Assembly: GCA_910586385.1 (NCBI GenBank)
Contig: CAJUGX010000006.1
Span: forward strand, 23,002-87,001
Source: an uncultured Christensenella sp.
GTDB taxonomy: Bacteria; Bacillota; Clostridia; Christensenellales; UBA1242
Direction of reading: 5' to 3'
Length of the DNA: 64,000 bases
The position numbers and the translations under genes were made by a program. The notes under the pieces were generated by a model. The model was not told the DNA's origin and did no database searches. It saw only the letters and a list, made by a program, of their open reading frames with translations. Positions within the stretch are counted from its first letter, which is position 1; every line of letters starts with the position of its first letter. Below, piece by piece: positions 1-8,152 of this stretch.

Positions 1-2625
1 TTGTCAGAGACTTCAAAGACTCTTGCAAATGGTTTCAACAGAGAAACAAAGTTGAATTTCGTTGCTGGAAGTGATGTGTCATCTGCAATTTTCTATGCCA
101 ATTTCCAAAGCAAGCAAAAGTCCATTGTGACAAAATATAAAATCGGAACTGCTGTTGATGGAAGCACTACAAGCAATGCGAGATATGACTTCAACAATGG
201 AGAGTCTTTGTCTGGGAGTCACAGTAGAAACTTCTTTTCAAGTAAAAATTATCAAACAATGGCATACTATAAGGAACAACTCTCATTGAGCGTGACGCCA
301 AAATACGGATATGCTGTGCTTTATGTCTTGAATAAGAGTTCGACTGATAGCGATGATTATGATGCGAGCAAGTCTGTTGCAACCAACAAACCTCTCTATG
401 AATATTTTGATAGTGGAAAGATATCTTTGATTAAGCCATCTGTGTATGGAGAAACAAGTGCAAGTTTCAAATACCATTATGGAGAAATTGTGTTGTATGT
501 TGTACCAATCCAATATGGTCTTTATGTAAAAACGAAGTTTGATGATTCTTCAACTAGAAGTGGTGGTGGATTGTATGCATACAATGGTGACAAAGGTGTG
601 TCTGGATTGTCATCAACATCAAGGACAGTATATTTGTCAAGTTCGTATGTAAGTGATAAAGTCAATGAGATAAAATACACAGGATACCAGATGCCAAAAA
701 TCCCTAATAATATCTCATATGGATATTCTTATCAATTGTATGCGTATTGTACAAATGTCGACGACGTGGACTCTTCTGCAAGCAAAAGACTGCTCACAAT
801 CAACAATGGCTTGCACAATCAACTGAACACATCTCAAGAAATCTCTTTCAAGTTTGTCGATGCAATCGAAAAAGCCGTGCAAGGGATAAATTCAAATAGG
901 AGCAATACCTCTTTGTATATTATAGTCAAGAGGACAAAATTGGACTATAAAATCAACTTTGTAAATATGAGAGATTCATATTTGAATCCAAATTCTTACA
1001 CAACTGAGAATGGAAACCTTGGAGGCGTTTCAACACCAACGAGCAGTGAAAAATTTGATGTAGACAAAACTGTTTCGTACAAATTCGATTCAAATTATGG
1101 TTACAAGAACATAGGTTCAAGTTATACAGACTCCTCTACATTTATTTCAAGCGGTTTGATGACAAGTAGCCAAGGGAAGGTAAGCTTTAAGGATATCTTG
1201 AATGATTACCTTAAAACTGTTTGTGGGGAAAAAGGGTATGACGTAACCAATTCAAGGATATCAAGCAGGACTCTGACGATTTATGTGTACTATAAGTTGC
1301 AAAAATATGATTTAGACTATTCGGCGGTAATTTATGACACAGATGGAGGCAATGTTTCTGGACCGACTGCAGCGTCATTTACGTTCTCTTCAGAAAACAG
1401 CACTCAGTTGGACAAGACAAGACAAGTTTATTACTTTGCTCCAACTACTTTGGAGGTCAAGGATGTCACAAATGCAAACTTTTTGGGATGGTATCTTGGG
1501 AATGGCAACGATGAAAAGTTGTTGTCATTGAGCAAGCAATACAACTTTTTGATGAATCCAAGTGTGATTGGAAGTGACAGTACGAAATCAGATGGAGGTC
1601 ACAAAATCAATCTCTATGCAAAGTTTGCAAGATATCATTATCAGAGGGGAGTTCTGAATACCGCGGGAAGCTCAAAAGTTGTCAAAATCAAGACGGCAGA
1701 AGATTTGATTATGCTCAGCAGCAATGTCAGGAATGGTCAAACATATGAAGGTTGTTTGATTCAACTTGAAAACGACATTGATATGTCTGATAAAGTGTTT
1801 AGTCCAATAGGTACGCAAACCACACCTTTCAAGGGAATATTTGATGGTCAAAATCACATTATATCAAACTTGAGATTTGTTGGATGCAATGTGAAATATC
1901 GACAAAACCTTTATGACATTGGTATGTTTGGTTACACTGAAAATGCAACAATCAAAAACTTGACAATCAGAAATTCTGATTTCAATGCTTTTGGAAATGC
2001 TGGTGCCTTTGTAGCAAATGCAAAAGACACAGTGATGGAACATTTGAACAATTACAGAAGCAACTTGGTTTTGTCAAAAGTGGAATTCTATGATGTTTAT
2101 GGAAGTGAAATTGGAAGTGAAGTAAGTGGCAAGTCATTTGATTATTCCAGAAGAGGGGAAAAAGAAATGATGACAACAAACCCAACAGAACTTTCTGGAG
2201 TTTCTCATGTGGCAACTCTTTATACTGTCGCAAGAGAAAATCTTGGTGGGCTTGTTGGAAAGATGGAAGGCACAGAATCGAGCATCTTTGCATGTTCTGT
2301 CAATGCTGATGTCAGTGGAAATAGTGATGCTCTCACAACATACACTCATGGACTTGTTGGAAGAAAATCTGCAGGGACAATTGACCAAAGTTGTGTTGAA
2401 AACGGTGCAAACAACAGCACCATCTCAATCACAAATGTCAATGATAAAGGTGAAATGATTGGAGTGACAGACAGCTATTATAGACGCAAAACAAACACAA
2501 ACACTTATGCAACTGAGTATGTTTATGAGCAGAGTTTGACCACAGTCAATCCTTCATCAGATAAAACAAACTGGTTCAAACTTGCAAATGGGCTTTGGAC
2601 GCTTAGAGTTTTATATTGGAACTGA
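1..2625 (+). CDS. Large secreted surface protein with InlB-type repeat, 5' end outside window
   Basis: The reading frame is open from base 1, with no ribosome site or signal peptide visible, so the true start almost certainly lies upstream; 874 residues are present. The chain is rich in Ser, Thr, Asn and Tyr, as in extracellular adhesin-like proteins. A segment near residues 450-545 has the InlB B-repeat (Flg_new) pattern, with FLGWYLGN and a closing INLYAKF. Residues about 565-660 (LENDIDMSDK, FKGIFDGQNHIISNL, IGMFGYTENATIKNL) resemble the GLUG-type beta repeats of surface proteins. No LPxTG signal or C-terminal membrane anchor follows; the chain ends shortly after a WFKLANGLW motif. It is followed by a strong terminator. 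Host binding or cell-surface function is inference. A related InlB-repeat protein lies at the other end of the window. Confidence 0.75.
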   Translation: MSETSKTLANGFNRETKLNFVAGSDVSSAIFYANFQSKQKSIVTKYKIGTAVDGSTTSNARYDFNNGESLSGSHSRNFFSSKNYQTMAYYKEQLSLSVTPKYGYAVLYVLNKSSTDSDDYDASKSVATNKPLYEYFDSGKISLIKPSVYGETSASFKYHYGEIVLYVVPIQYGLYVKTKFDDSSTRSGGGLYAYNGDKGVSGLSSTSRTVYLSSSYVSDKVNEIKYTGYQMPKIPNNISYGYSYQLYAYCTNVDDVDSSASKRLLTINNGLHNQLNTSQEISFKFVDAIEKAVQGINSNRSNTSLYIIVKRTKLDYKINFVNMRDSYLNPNSYTTENGNLGGVSTPTSSEKFDVDKTVSYKFDSNYGYKNIGSSYTDSSTFISSGLMTSSQGKVSFKDILNDYLKTVCGEKGYDVTNSRISSRTLTIYVYYKLQKYDLDYSAVIYDTDGGNVSGPTAASFTFSSENSTQLDKTRQVYYFAPTTLEVKDVTNANFLGWYLGNGNDEKLLSLSKQYNFLMNPSVIGSDSTKSDGGHKINLYAKFARYHYQRGVLNTAGSSKVVKIKTAEDLIMLSSNVRNGQTYEGCLIQLENDIDMSDKVFSPIGTQTTPFKGIFDGQNHIISNLRFVGCNVKYRQNLYDIGMFGYTENATIKNLTIRNSDFNAFGNAGAFVANAKDTVMEHLNNYRSNLVLSKVEFYDVYGSEIGSEVSGKSFDYSRRGEKEMMTTNPTELSGVSHVATLYTVARENLGGLVGKMEGTESSIFACSVNADVSGNSDALTTYTHGLVGRKSAGTIDQSCVENGANNSTISITNVNDKGEMIGVTDSYYRRKTNTNTYATEYVYEQSLTTVNPSSDKTNWFKLANGLWTLRVLYWN

Positions 2626-2640
2626 CAGCAATTCAATGAA

Positions 2641-2667
2641 AAAGACGCAGATTTGCGTCTTTTTTTG
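2641..2667 (+). terminator. Rho-independent terminator after the surface protein
   Basis: AAAGACGCA pairs with TGCGTCTTT across a 4-base loop and runs into a T tract. It lies 16 bases after the stop codon at 2625. Confidence 0.85.
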
Positions 2668-2839
2668 TTGGGTTTTGTTCTAAAAAAGGGTCTAGAGCAA
2701 TAAGGTATTTTGTGGGTGATTGGACAAAACCTGAAGTGATTTTCTGGTTTCGACAATTTGAGTCAATTTTAGATTTTTTAAGTCAAAATAGACATTGGTG
2801 TGGTTGCCCAAATACATTAAAATAAAAAGCGAGGTTGGT

Positions 2840-3604
2840 ATGCATTTCTGCGTTATCAAATCAAGAACAATAAAAATTTTCATAGCAGCAATTTTGGTGA
2901 TGATTTTGGTTGCGATTCCGTTTGGTGGGTCATCAGCCGCACAGGTCTTTCTCGGTTATTCGATGAGAAAAGTGCCTATTTACAATGTAGACACAACAGA
3001 GAAGCAGGTGGCAATTTCATTTGATGCAGCATGGGGCGCTGACAAAACACAAGGCATCCTAGACATCTTGAAAGAGTTTGAAGTCAATGCGACATTCTTT
3101 CTCGTGGGTTTCTGGGTGGATGATTACCCAGAAATGGTGACAGCGATTGATGAAGCGGGGTGTGAGATTGGGACTCACTCAAACACTCATCCAGACATGG
3201 CAAAACTTTCAAAAGAAACAATGAAGAGCGAACTTGAGACTTCAATTTCAAAAATCAAAAACATCACTGGCAAGGATGTGAAGTTGTTTAGAGCGCCTTT
3301 TGGTTCTTACAACAATGCACTTCTTGAGACAGCTGATTCGCTTTCCCTCAAGACAATCCAATGGGACGTTGACAGCCTTGACTGGAAAGGTCTTTCGGCA
3401 CAAGACATCACGGGAAGAATCATTTCAAGAGTGAAAAATGGCTCAATCATTTTGATGCACAACAACTCTGACAACATCCTTGATGCACTTCGTCTGACGC
3501 TCAACAGATTGAAGGTTGCTGGCTACAAAATTGGATGCATCTCAGATTTGGTTTATGAAAAGGACTATTCAATAGATAGAAATGGCGTGCAACACAAAAA
3601 CTAG
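2840..3604 (+). CDS. Polysaccharide deacetylase, PdaB-like
   Basis: A 254-residue NodB-fold (carbohydrate esterase 4) protein with an N-terminal membrane anchor or signal (about residues 11-35). Motifs appear in order: SFDAAWG (the PdaB form of motif 1), HSNTHP (metal-binding His pair), RAPFGSYN, DVDSLDW and ILMHNN. All metal and catalytic positions expected for the PdaB subfamily are present. Such enzymes remove acetyl groups from peptidoglycan or related glycans outside the membrane; PdaB itself acts in spore cortex maintenance, but a sporulation role here is inference. I chose the ATG at 2840, preceded by GCGAGG, over an ATG at 2795 that would add 15 unlikely residues before the hydrophobic segment. 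The next gene begins 10 bases downstream. Confidence 0.85.
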   Translation: MHFCVIKSRTIKIFIAAILVMILVAIPFGGSSAAQVFLGYSMRKVPIYNVDTTEKQVAISFDAAWGADKTQGILDILKEFEVNATFFLVGFWVDDYPEMVTAIDEAGCEIGTHSNTHPDMAKLSKETMKSELETSISKIKNITGKDVKLFRAPFGSYNNALLETADSLSLKTIQWDVDSLDWKGLSAQDITGRIISRVKNGSIILMHNNSDNILDALRLTLNRLKVAGYKIGCISDLVYEKDYSIDRNGVQHKN

Positions 3605-3614
3605 GAGGAATTTT

Positions 3615-4310
3615 ATGGATTACATTAAAACGCACGAAGATTTTACAAATGTCGCACAAGTTGCTGGCAGAGTGTGTCAAGAGCCAGTGCTCTCACATCA
3701 AGTGGAAAACGAAAACTTTTATGAATTTAAGGTCGAAGTAGAGAGATTGTCAAAAATCAAGGATATCATCCCTGTGACAATTTCAGAAAGAACTCTCTCT
3801 GGCAAAAATTTGCAAAATGGTCAATTTGTCAAAATTTTTGGAGAGTATAGAAGTTACAACAAACTTGCTGGGGAAAAGAGTAGGCTTGTTTTGCACCTTT
3901 TTGCAAAGGAAATTGAGGTTGTGAATGCAGGGGGAGAGGAGTTTGAAAATGATGTCAAACTCACGGGCTTTATTTGCAAAACTCCAGTTTATCGCAAGAC
4001 GCCTTTCAATCGAGAAATATGCGACATTTTGCTTGCAGTAAATCGAACAAACTATCACAAGTCAGACTATGTGCCTTGCATCTTGTGGGGAAGAAATGCA
4101 CGCTTCATTGCAGAACAGAAAATTGGTTGCAAAGTTGAAATTGTTGGAAGAATCCAGTCAAGAGAGTATGTCAAGGCCTTTGAGGATGGCTCTTCTGAGA
4201 CAAAAACTGCATATGAAGTTTCTTGCCAAAGGATTATGCTTCTTTCAAATATAACACCGCTCAAAGCAGCTGAAGATGGCGAAATTTTGACGGCGGACAG
4301 TCCTTTTTAG
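3615..4310 (+). CDS. Single-stranded DNA-binding protein-like, two OB folds
   Basis: A 231-residue protein that reads as two SSB-type OB folds in tandem. The first runs about residues 10-95 (VAQVAGRVCQEP, FYEFKVEVERLS, VKIFGEYRSY). The second runs about 110-215 (VKLTGFICKTPVYR, ILLAVNRTNY, DYVPCILWGRNARF, VEIVGRIQSREY). Bacterial SSB normally has one OB fold and an acidic DDDIPF-type tail; here there is no such tail, though the chain ends DSPF. Double-domain SSB-like proteins occur in some Clostridia. Role in DNA replication or repair is inferred from the fold. The start at 3615 has a clear AGGAGG site that overlaps the stop codon of the deacetylase upstream, so the two are probably co-transcribed. 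Confidence 0.75.
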   Translation: MDYIKTHEDFTNVAQVAGRVCQEPVLSHQVENENFYEFKVEVERLSKIKDIIPVTISERTLSGKNLQNGQFVKIFGEYRSYNKLAGEKSRLVLHLFAKEIEVVNAGGEEFENDVKLTGFICKTPVYRKTPFNREICDILLAVNRTNYHKSDYVPCILWGRNARFIAEQKIGCKVEIVGRIQSREYVKAFEDGSSETKTAYEVSCQRIMLLSNITPLKAAEDGEILTADSPF

Positions 4311-4332
4311 ACAATGTTTCAAAAAAACAAAA

Positions 4333-4359
4333 ACCACCATTTTTGGTGGTCTTTTTTTT
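4333..4359. terminator. Bidirectional terminator between convergent genes
   Basis: ACCACCA and TGGTGGT pair around a short T loop, with a T tract on the plus strand and an A-rich flank that gives a T tract on the minus strand. It serves both the SSB-like gene (plus) and gpmI (minus). Confidence 0.85.
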
Positions 4360-4390
4360 GTTTTGGTTTTGACTTGCAAAGCAAGTTATT

Positions 4391-5893
4391 TTAATATAAC
4401 GGTTCGTCATAGTTTTCTGGAATTTCTTCGCCCATAAGTTTGAGAACAGTCGCAGCGATTGCAGAGAGTGATTTGCCCTTTTTGAGATGTTTGATTTCAG
4501 GATGATTTTTTGAAACCAAAATGAATGGCACTGGGTTTGTTGTGTGATTCATAAGTTTGTTTCCCGCTTTGTCCATCATCTCTTCGGCGTTGCCGTGGTC
4601 AGCAGTAATTAAGCAGTCTCCACCAGCCATAAGTGTTGCCAATGCGACAGCGTATGCTTGTTTATCGACGCATTCAATTGCCTCTTTGGTGCTTGCCCAG
4701 TTTCCAGTGTGTCCAATCATGTCTGGGTTTGAGTAATTTACCACAATGAAATCATATTTGTTTGAGGCGATTGCATCAAGCACATCTTGTGTGATTTCAA
4801 TCGCACGCATCTTTGGAAATTTTGCGTAGTCGTCAACATTGATTGTGTCGATGAGTTTTCTGTCTTCGCCTTCATAAACACTGTCGATTGTCCCATTGAA
4901 GAAGTAGGTGACGTGCATATACTTTGTTGTCTCTGCGACGTGATATTGAGTTTTCCCTCTTTGTGAAAGGATTGCAGTTAAGCTGTCATCGATTGTCTTT
5001 GGAGGGAAAGCAGTGTTGAGGTGTTCAAGATTTTCGGCATATCGAGTCATTTGCGTAAACAAGAAGTTTTTGAGCTTCTTTGTTTTGAAATGTTTGAAAT
5101 CTGGATCAGTGAAAGCCCAAGTGATTTCTCTTTCTCTGTCGGTACGGTAGTTGTAGAAGATGAGGCTGTCGTTGTCTTTGACAATTGAGTCTTCATCGAT
5201 GATGTATGGTTCAAAATATTCATCTGTTATTCCATTTGCATAGTTTTTGTCGATTGCCTCGTCAATCGAAGAAACTTTCTCACCCTTCCCATAAACGAGG
5301 AGGTCATACATCTTTTGCACACGCTCGAACTTAAGTTCTCTGTCCAAATACACTCTGCCAATGATTGTCCCGAATTTTACATTTGTGCCTTTGATTTTCT
5401 CTCTTGTCATGTCAACATATTTTTTTATACTCTTTTCTGGAACATCCCTTCCGTCTGAGAAAGTGTGGATATAAATGTTTTTGATGTCAAAGTTTTTTGC
5501 CATTTCCAAAATTGCAAACATGTGGTTGATATCTTGATGGACCCTTCCATCAGACAGAATGCCCATGATGTGAAGATTGCTCTTGTTTTTTTCTGCGTGA
5601 GCAAGTGCTTTAAGAATTGCAGGATTTTGATAGAACTTTCCATTTGCAATCTCACTGTCAATAAGCATCAAATCTTGCAAAATTCTTCTTCCAGCACCGA
5701 TTGTCATATGTCCAACTTCACTGTTTCCAATTGTGCCTTTTGGCAAACCAACATATTCTCCACTTGCATCAAGGAGAGTGTGAGGATATTCTTTTTTGAG
5801 TTTGTCAAGATATGGAGTGCCTTGTGCTTTGATAGCGTTTCCAAATTTTTCTTTCTTTTCGCCAAAGCCATCCAAAATAACTAATGTAACCAT
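4391..5893 (-). CDS. gpmI: 2,3-bisphosphoglycerate-independent phosphoglycerate mutase
   Basis: Interconverts 3-phosphoglycerate and 2-phosphoglycerate in glycolysis, in the cytosol, using two Mn ions and a phosphoserine intermediate. The 500-residue length is usual. It begins with the alkaline-phosphatase-superfamily metal motif (ILDGFG, Asp8), has the nucleophile serine in GNSEVGHMTIGAGR (Ser58), and closes with the metal site TADHGNAEEM. FSDGRDVPEKS and NYRTDREREI are also typical. AAGGAG lies a few bases upstream of the ATG. It has its own promoter (5914-5942) and terminator, so it appears monocistronic. Confidence 0.96.
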   Translation of the reverse strand: MVTLVILDGFGEKKEKFGNAIKAQGTPYLDKLKKEYPHTLLDASGEYVGLPKGTIGNSEVGHMTIGAGRRILQDLMLIDSEIANGKFYQNPAILKALAHAEKNKSNLHIMGILSDGRVHQDINHMFAILEMAKNFDIKNIYIHTFSDGRDVPEKSIKKYVDMTREKIKGTNVKFGTIIGRVYLDRELKFERVQKMYDLLVYGKGEKVSSIDEAIDKNYANGITDEYFEPYIIDEDSIVKDNDSLIFYNYRTDREREITWAFTDPDFKHFKTKKLKNFLFTQMTRYAENLEHLNTAFPPKTIDDSLTAILSQRGKTQYHVAETTKYMHVTYFFNGTIDSVYEGEDRKLIDTINVDDYAKFPKMRAIEITQDVLDAIASNKYDFIVVNYSNPDMIGHTGNWASTKEAIECVDKQAYAVALATLMAGGDCLITADHGNAEEMMDKAGNKLMNHTTNPVPFILVSKNHPEIKHLKKGKSLSAIAATVLKLMGEEIPENYDEPLY

Positions 5894-5913
5894 AAAAATC
5901 TCCTTATGAGAAA

Positions 5914-5942
5914 ATGATACCTTTTGGCGAGAAAAAAGTCAA
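5914..5942 (-). promoter_or_regulatory. Sigma-A-type promoter of gpmI
   Basis: On the minus strand TTGACT (5937-5942), 17 bases, TATCAT (5914-5919), upstream of the gpmI ribosome site. Confidence 0.65.
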
Positions 5943-5954
5943 ACAAATTGGCTT

Positions 5955-6329
5955 TTAGTTTTGACCAAAATGCTCATCGAAGAGGTTGTCTTGATTTTCA
6001 TTTGAGTGGGCTTCATCATAATGTGAGATGTTTTCTCTGCCCGCTTCAATGTTTGCTGCAGCAAGTGTTTCTTGGGGGATTGCAGAATTTTTGTTGGGCG
6101 ATTCTTGACGCTTCTTCCTGCGTTCGAAAATTTTGAAGGTGCCTTTGTTGATGATGATGCGGAGAAGCAGATACAAGGCACCAGCACCAATCAAGATATA
6201 GCACAGTCTTGAAAATATGCTGGCTTGAAAACCAAAAAGCCCAGCGATGAAGTCATATTGCAAAAGTCCTACCATAAGCCAGTTTATGCAACCGAGCATG
6301 GTGAGTAGGAATGCGATAAAAGTAAACAT
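5955..6329 (-). CDS. DUF378 family small membrane protein
   Basis: A 124-residue protein whose first 65 residues match the DUF378 (YuzA-like, COG2155) pattern: a first membrane helix ending in LGCINWLMVGLL, then LFGFQASIFSRLCYILIGAGALY and a second helix. The function of the family is unknown. The second half is an unusual hydrophilic tail (residues about 75-124), rich in Asn, Glu and Lys and presumably cytoplasmic; most DUF378 proteins are only 60-80 residues and lack it. AGGAGG lies 6 bases upstream of the ATG. The gene sits upstream of gpmI on the same strand but is separated from it by the gpmI promoter. Confidence 0.8.
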   Translation of the reverse strand: MFTFIAFLLTMLGCINWLMVGLLQYDFIAGLFGFQASIFSRLCYILIGAGALYLLLRIIINKGTFKIFERRKKRQESPNKNSAIPQETLAAANIEAGRENISHYDEAHSNENQDNLFDEHFGQN

Positions 6330-6437
6330 AAATCCTCCTGTTGAAATTTATTGTTTTACAAAAATCAAAAATTATATCTTTCTTGGAATATTTTCTTGCG
6401 TTGCCGAATATGATATGAAAGAAAGTTTGAAAAATAG

Positions 6438-6466
6438 TTGACTTTTTTGTGCAATAAATGTATAAT
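6438..6466 (+). promoter_or_regulatory. Promoter of greA
   Basis: TTGACT (6438-6443), exactly 17 bases, TATAAT (6461-6466). The predicted start near 6473 leaves a leader of about 90 bases before greA. A weak GACC/GGTC hairpin followed by T7 lies in that leader at 6505-6524. Confidence 0.85.
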
Positions 6467-6562
6467 GATTGCAGTTTTTTGGTTGGGTAAAAACTTTTAG
6501 AGACGACCTATTTGGTCATTTTTTTACGCAAAAAGTCTGATAAAAGGAGATTGAAAGACATT

Positions 6563-7036
6563 ATGGAAGAAAAACACTATTTGACACCAGAAGGAAAAAA
6601 GCAACTTGAGGAGAAATTGAACTTCTATAAGACAGTTAAAAGACCTGATGTTGTAAAAAGAATTGGTATTGCAAGAGAATTTGGTGACCTTTCAGAAAAT
6701 TCTGAATACGATGCTGCAAAAGACGAACAAGCTCAAATTGAAGCTGAAATCGCTGAAATGGAAGGCATTTTGCTCAACGCTGAAATCATCGATAAGAAAA
6801 ACCTCGCAAGTGACACAGTCAATGTAGGTTGCACAGTGAAACTTTATGATGAAGAGTTTGATGAAGAGGTTGAGTATCGCATTTCTGGCTCATCAGAAAG
6901 TGACCCAAAGAATGGGGTGATCAGTAATGTTTCACCTGTTGGAAAAGCGCTTATTGGTCACAAGAAAGGAGAAATTGTTTCTGTGACAACTCCAGGTGGC
7001 GTGACAAAGTATAAGATTGTTTCAATTCACATCTAG
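6563..7036 (+). CDS. greA: Transcription elongation factor GreA
   Basis: Binds the secondary channel of RNA polymerase and stimulates cleavage of backtracked transcripts. The 157-residue chain has the N-terminal coiled coil with the family signature REFGDLSENSEYDAAKDEQ, including the acidic tip, then the FKBP-like C-terminal domain (GCTVKLYDEEFDEEVEYRI, SPVGKALIGHKKGE). I chose the ATG at 6563, because MEEKHYLTPEG is the usual GreA start. AGGAGA lies 12 bases upstream, a slightly long spacing. An in-frame ATG at 6512 would add 17 residues with no family counterpart. The gene is monocistronic, with its own promoter and terminator. Confidence 0.95.
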   Translation: MEEKHYLTPEGKKQLEEKLNFYKTVKRPDVVKRIGIAREFGDLSENSEYDAAKDEQAQIEAEIAEMEGILLNAEIIDKKNLASDTVNVGCTVKLYDEEFDEEVEYRISGSSESDPKNGVISNVSPVGKALIGHKKGEIVSVTTPGGVTKYKIVSIHI

Positions 7037-7050
7037 AAAAACCCAAAAGG

Positions 7051-7073
7051 TGGCATTTTTATGCCATTTTTTG
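7051..7073 (+). terminator. Terminator of greA
   Basis: TGGCAT, TTTT loop, ATGCCA, then T6. Confidence 0.85.
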
Positions 7074-7074
7074 T

Positions 7075-7102
7075 TTGATTTTTCATTTCTTTTTGATATA
7101 CT
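7075..7102 (+). promoter_or_regulatory. Possible promoter of the membrane-protein gene at 7139
   Basis: TTGATT (7075-7080), 16 bases, TATACT (7097-7102), directly after the greA terminator. Confidence 0.45.
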
Positions 7103-7138
7103 TAATGTAAAGAGTGAATTGATTTCAAAAGGATATTT

Positions 7139-8056
7139 ATGGTTTTTGTAAATTCATTGAGACTGCTGTTTTCAAACTGGGGCAAGGCTTTGAAATTCTT
7201 CCTTTACTATGTGGTGATTTGGGGGATTTGTGTTGCTCTCTTTTTGCCAGCAATTTTCGAATTTAAGAGTATCCTTTCTGCAAGTCTCAACGACCTTGCC
7301 GATTGTTTTGCTGGAGTGTTTAAGGGCAGTCTCGGGCAAAATTTGCACTCTTTGATTGGCACAGTGGCGGACTTCGTGGTTGATATCTTCAACGCAAACA
7401 CTGGGATTGCAATCTATGGGCTTATCATTGTTTTTGTGGTTTTGCCATTTTTGATAAACATTGGCAAATACACTCTTGACTTCATGCTTTATTCTTATAT
7501 GACAAGCAAAAATCAAATCGGTTTCTTCAGTGCTTTGGTGAAAAATTTGAAAAATTCTTCACTTTTTGCACTCTGCAAAATCGTTTACAACATTGTTTTC
7601 TTGGCAATAACTGCTTTTGCGGTTTTCGGTCTTGCACAAGTGAAAGATACGTCTTTCATTTCTTATGGCTTGCCAATTTTGGAACTTTTTGTTGTGACAT
7701 TCCTTTTTGCGATAAATCAAATTCTCGTCCTTGGTTGGACACCTGCACTTATTGTTTTTGACTGCGGAGTTGTCAAAGCATTCAGCAAAGGGGTGAAGGC
7801 CGTAAGACGTCATTTCTGGAAATACTTTGGAGTGACTTTTGGTTACTTCTTGATTTTCTGGGTGCTTATCACTGTGTTTGGAGTCTACACAATGACAGTG
7901 CTTGTGCCACTTATGACGATTCTTCTTGCTGTGATGGATATGACAGTTTTCTTTACAAGCCAAGGCATGAGATTTTATGTCAATGACACTCAGATTTTGA
8001 CACCAAAGAAACTTGAAGAAGTTGACAATATAAACAAAACTGCTTTCATTCTGTAA
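7139..8056 (+). CDS. Polytopic membrane protein, function unknown
   Basis: A 305-residue protein with about six hydrophobic helices: roughly residues 17-42, 95-115, 145-165, 175-200, 228-250 and 250-270. It also has a basic loop (FSKGVKAVRRHFWKYFG) before the last pair. The overall pattern resembles the loosely defined bacterial membrane proteins with a GlpQ-type membrane domain or YesL-like layout, but I cannot assign a family. AAAGGA precedes the ATG. It stands alone between the greA terminator and the RNase J promoter, so context gives no clear hint. Confidence 0.7.
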   Translation: MVFVNSLRLLFSNWGKALKFFLYYVVIWGICVALFLPAIFEFKSILSASLNDLADCFAGVFKGSLGQNLHSLIGTVADFVVDIFNANTGIAIYGLIIVFVVLPFLINIGKYTLDFMLYSYMTSKNQIGFFSALVKNLKNSSLFALCKIVYNIVFLAITAFAVFGLAQVKDTSFISYGLPILELFVVTFLFAINQILVLGWTPALIVFDCGVVKAFSKGVKAVRRHFWKYFGVTFGYFLIFWVLITVFGVYTMTVLVPLMTILLAVMDMTVFFTSQGMRFYVNDTQILTPKKLEEVDNINKTAFIL

Positions 8057-8094
8057 AAGCAAATTCTTTTGTTTAGTTTTTTCAGCACACTGTG

Positions 8095-8123
8095 TTGAAG
8101 ATTTTTGTTTGAAAAAATATAAT
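8095..8123 (+). promoter_or_regulatory. Promoter of the RNase J gene
   Basis: TTGAAG (8095-8100), 17 bases, TATAAT (8118-8123). Right after it a GGGC/GCCC hairpin (8126-8139) stands just before the AAAAGGAG ribosome site. Confidence 0.75.
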
Positions 8124-8152
8124 AAGGGCTTTTCTGCCCAAAAGGAGAAAAA

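Noticed and set aside
6505..6524. Attenuator in the greA leader (GACC/GGTC followed by T7)
   Set aside because: The stem has only four pairs with a five-base loop; too weak to call a terminator, so only mentioned with the promoter.
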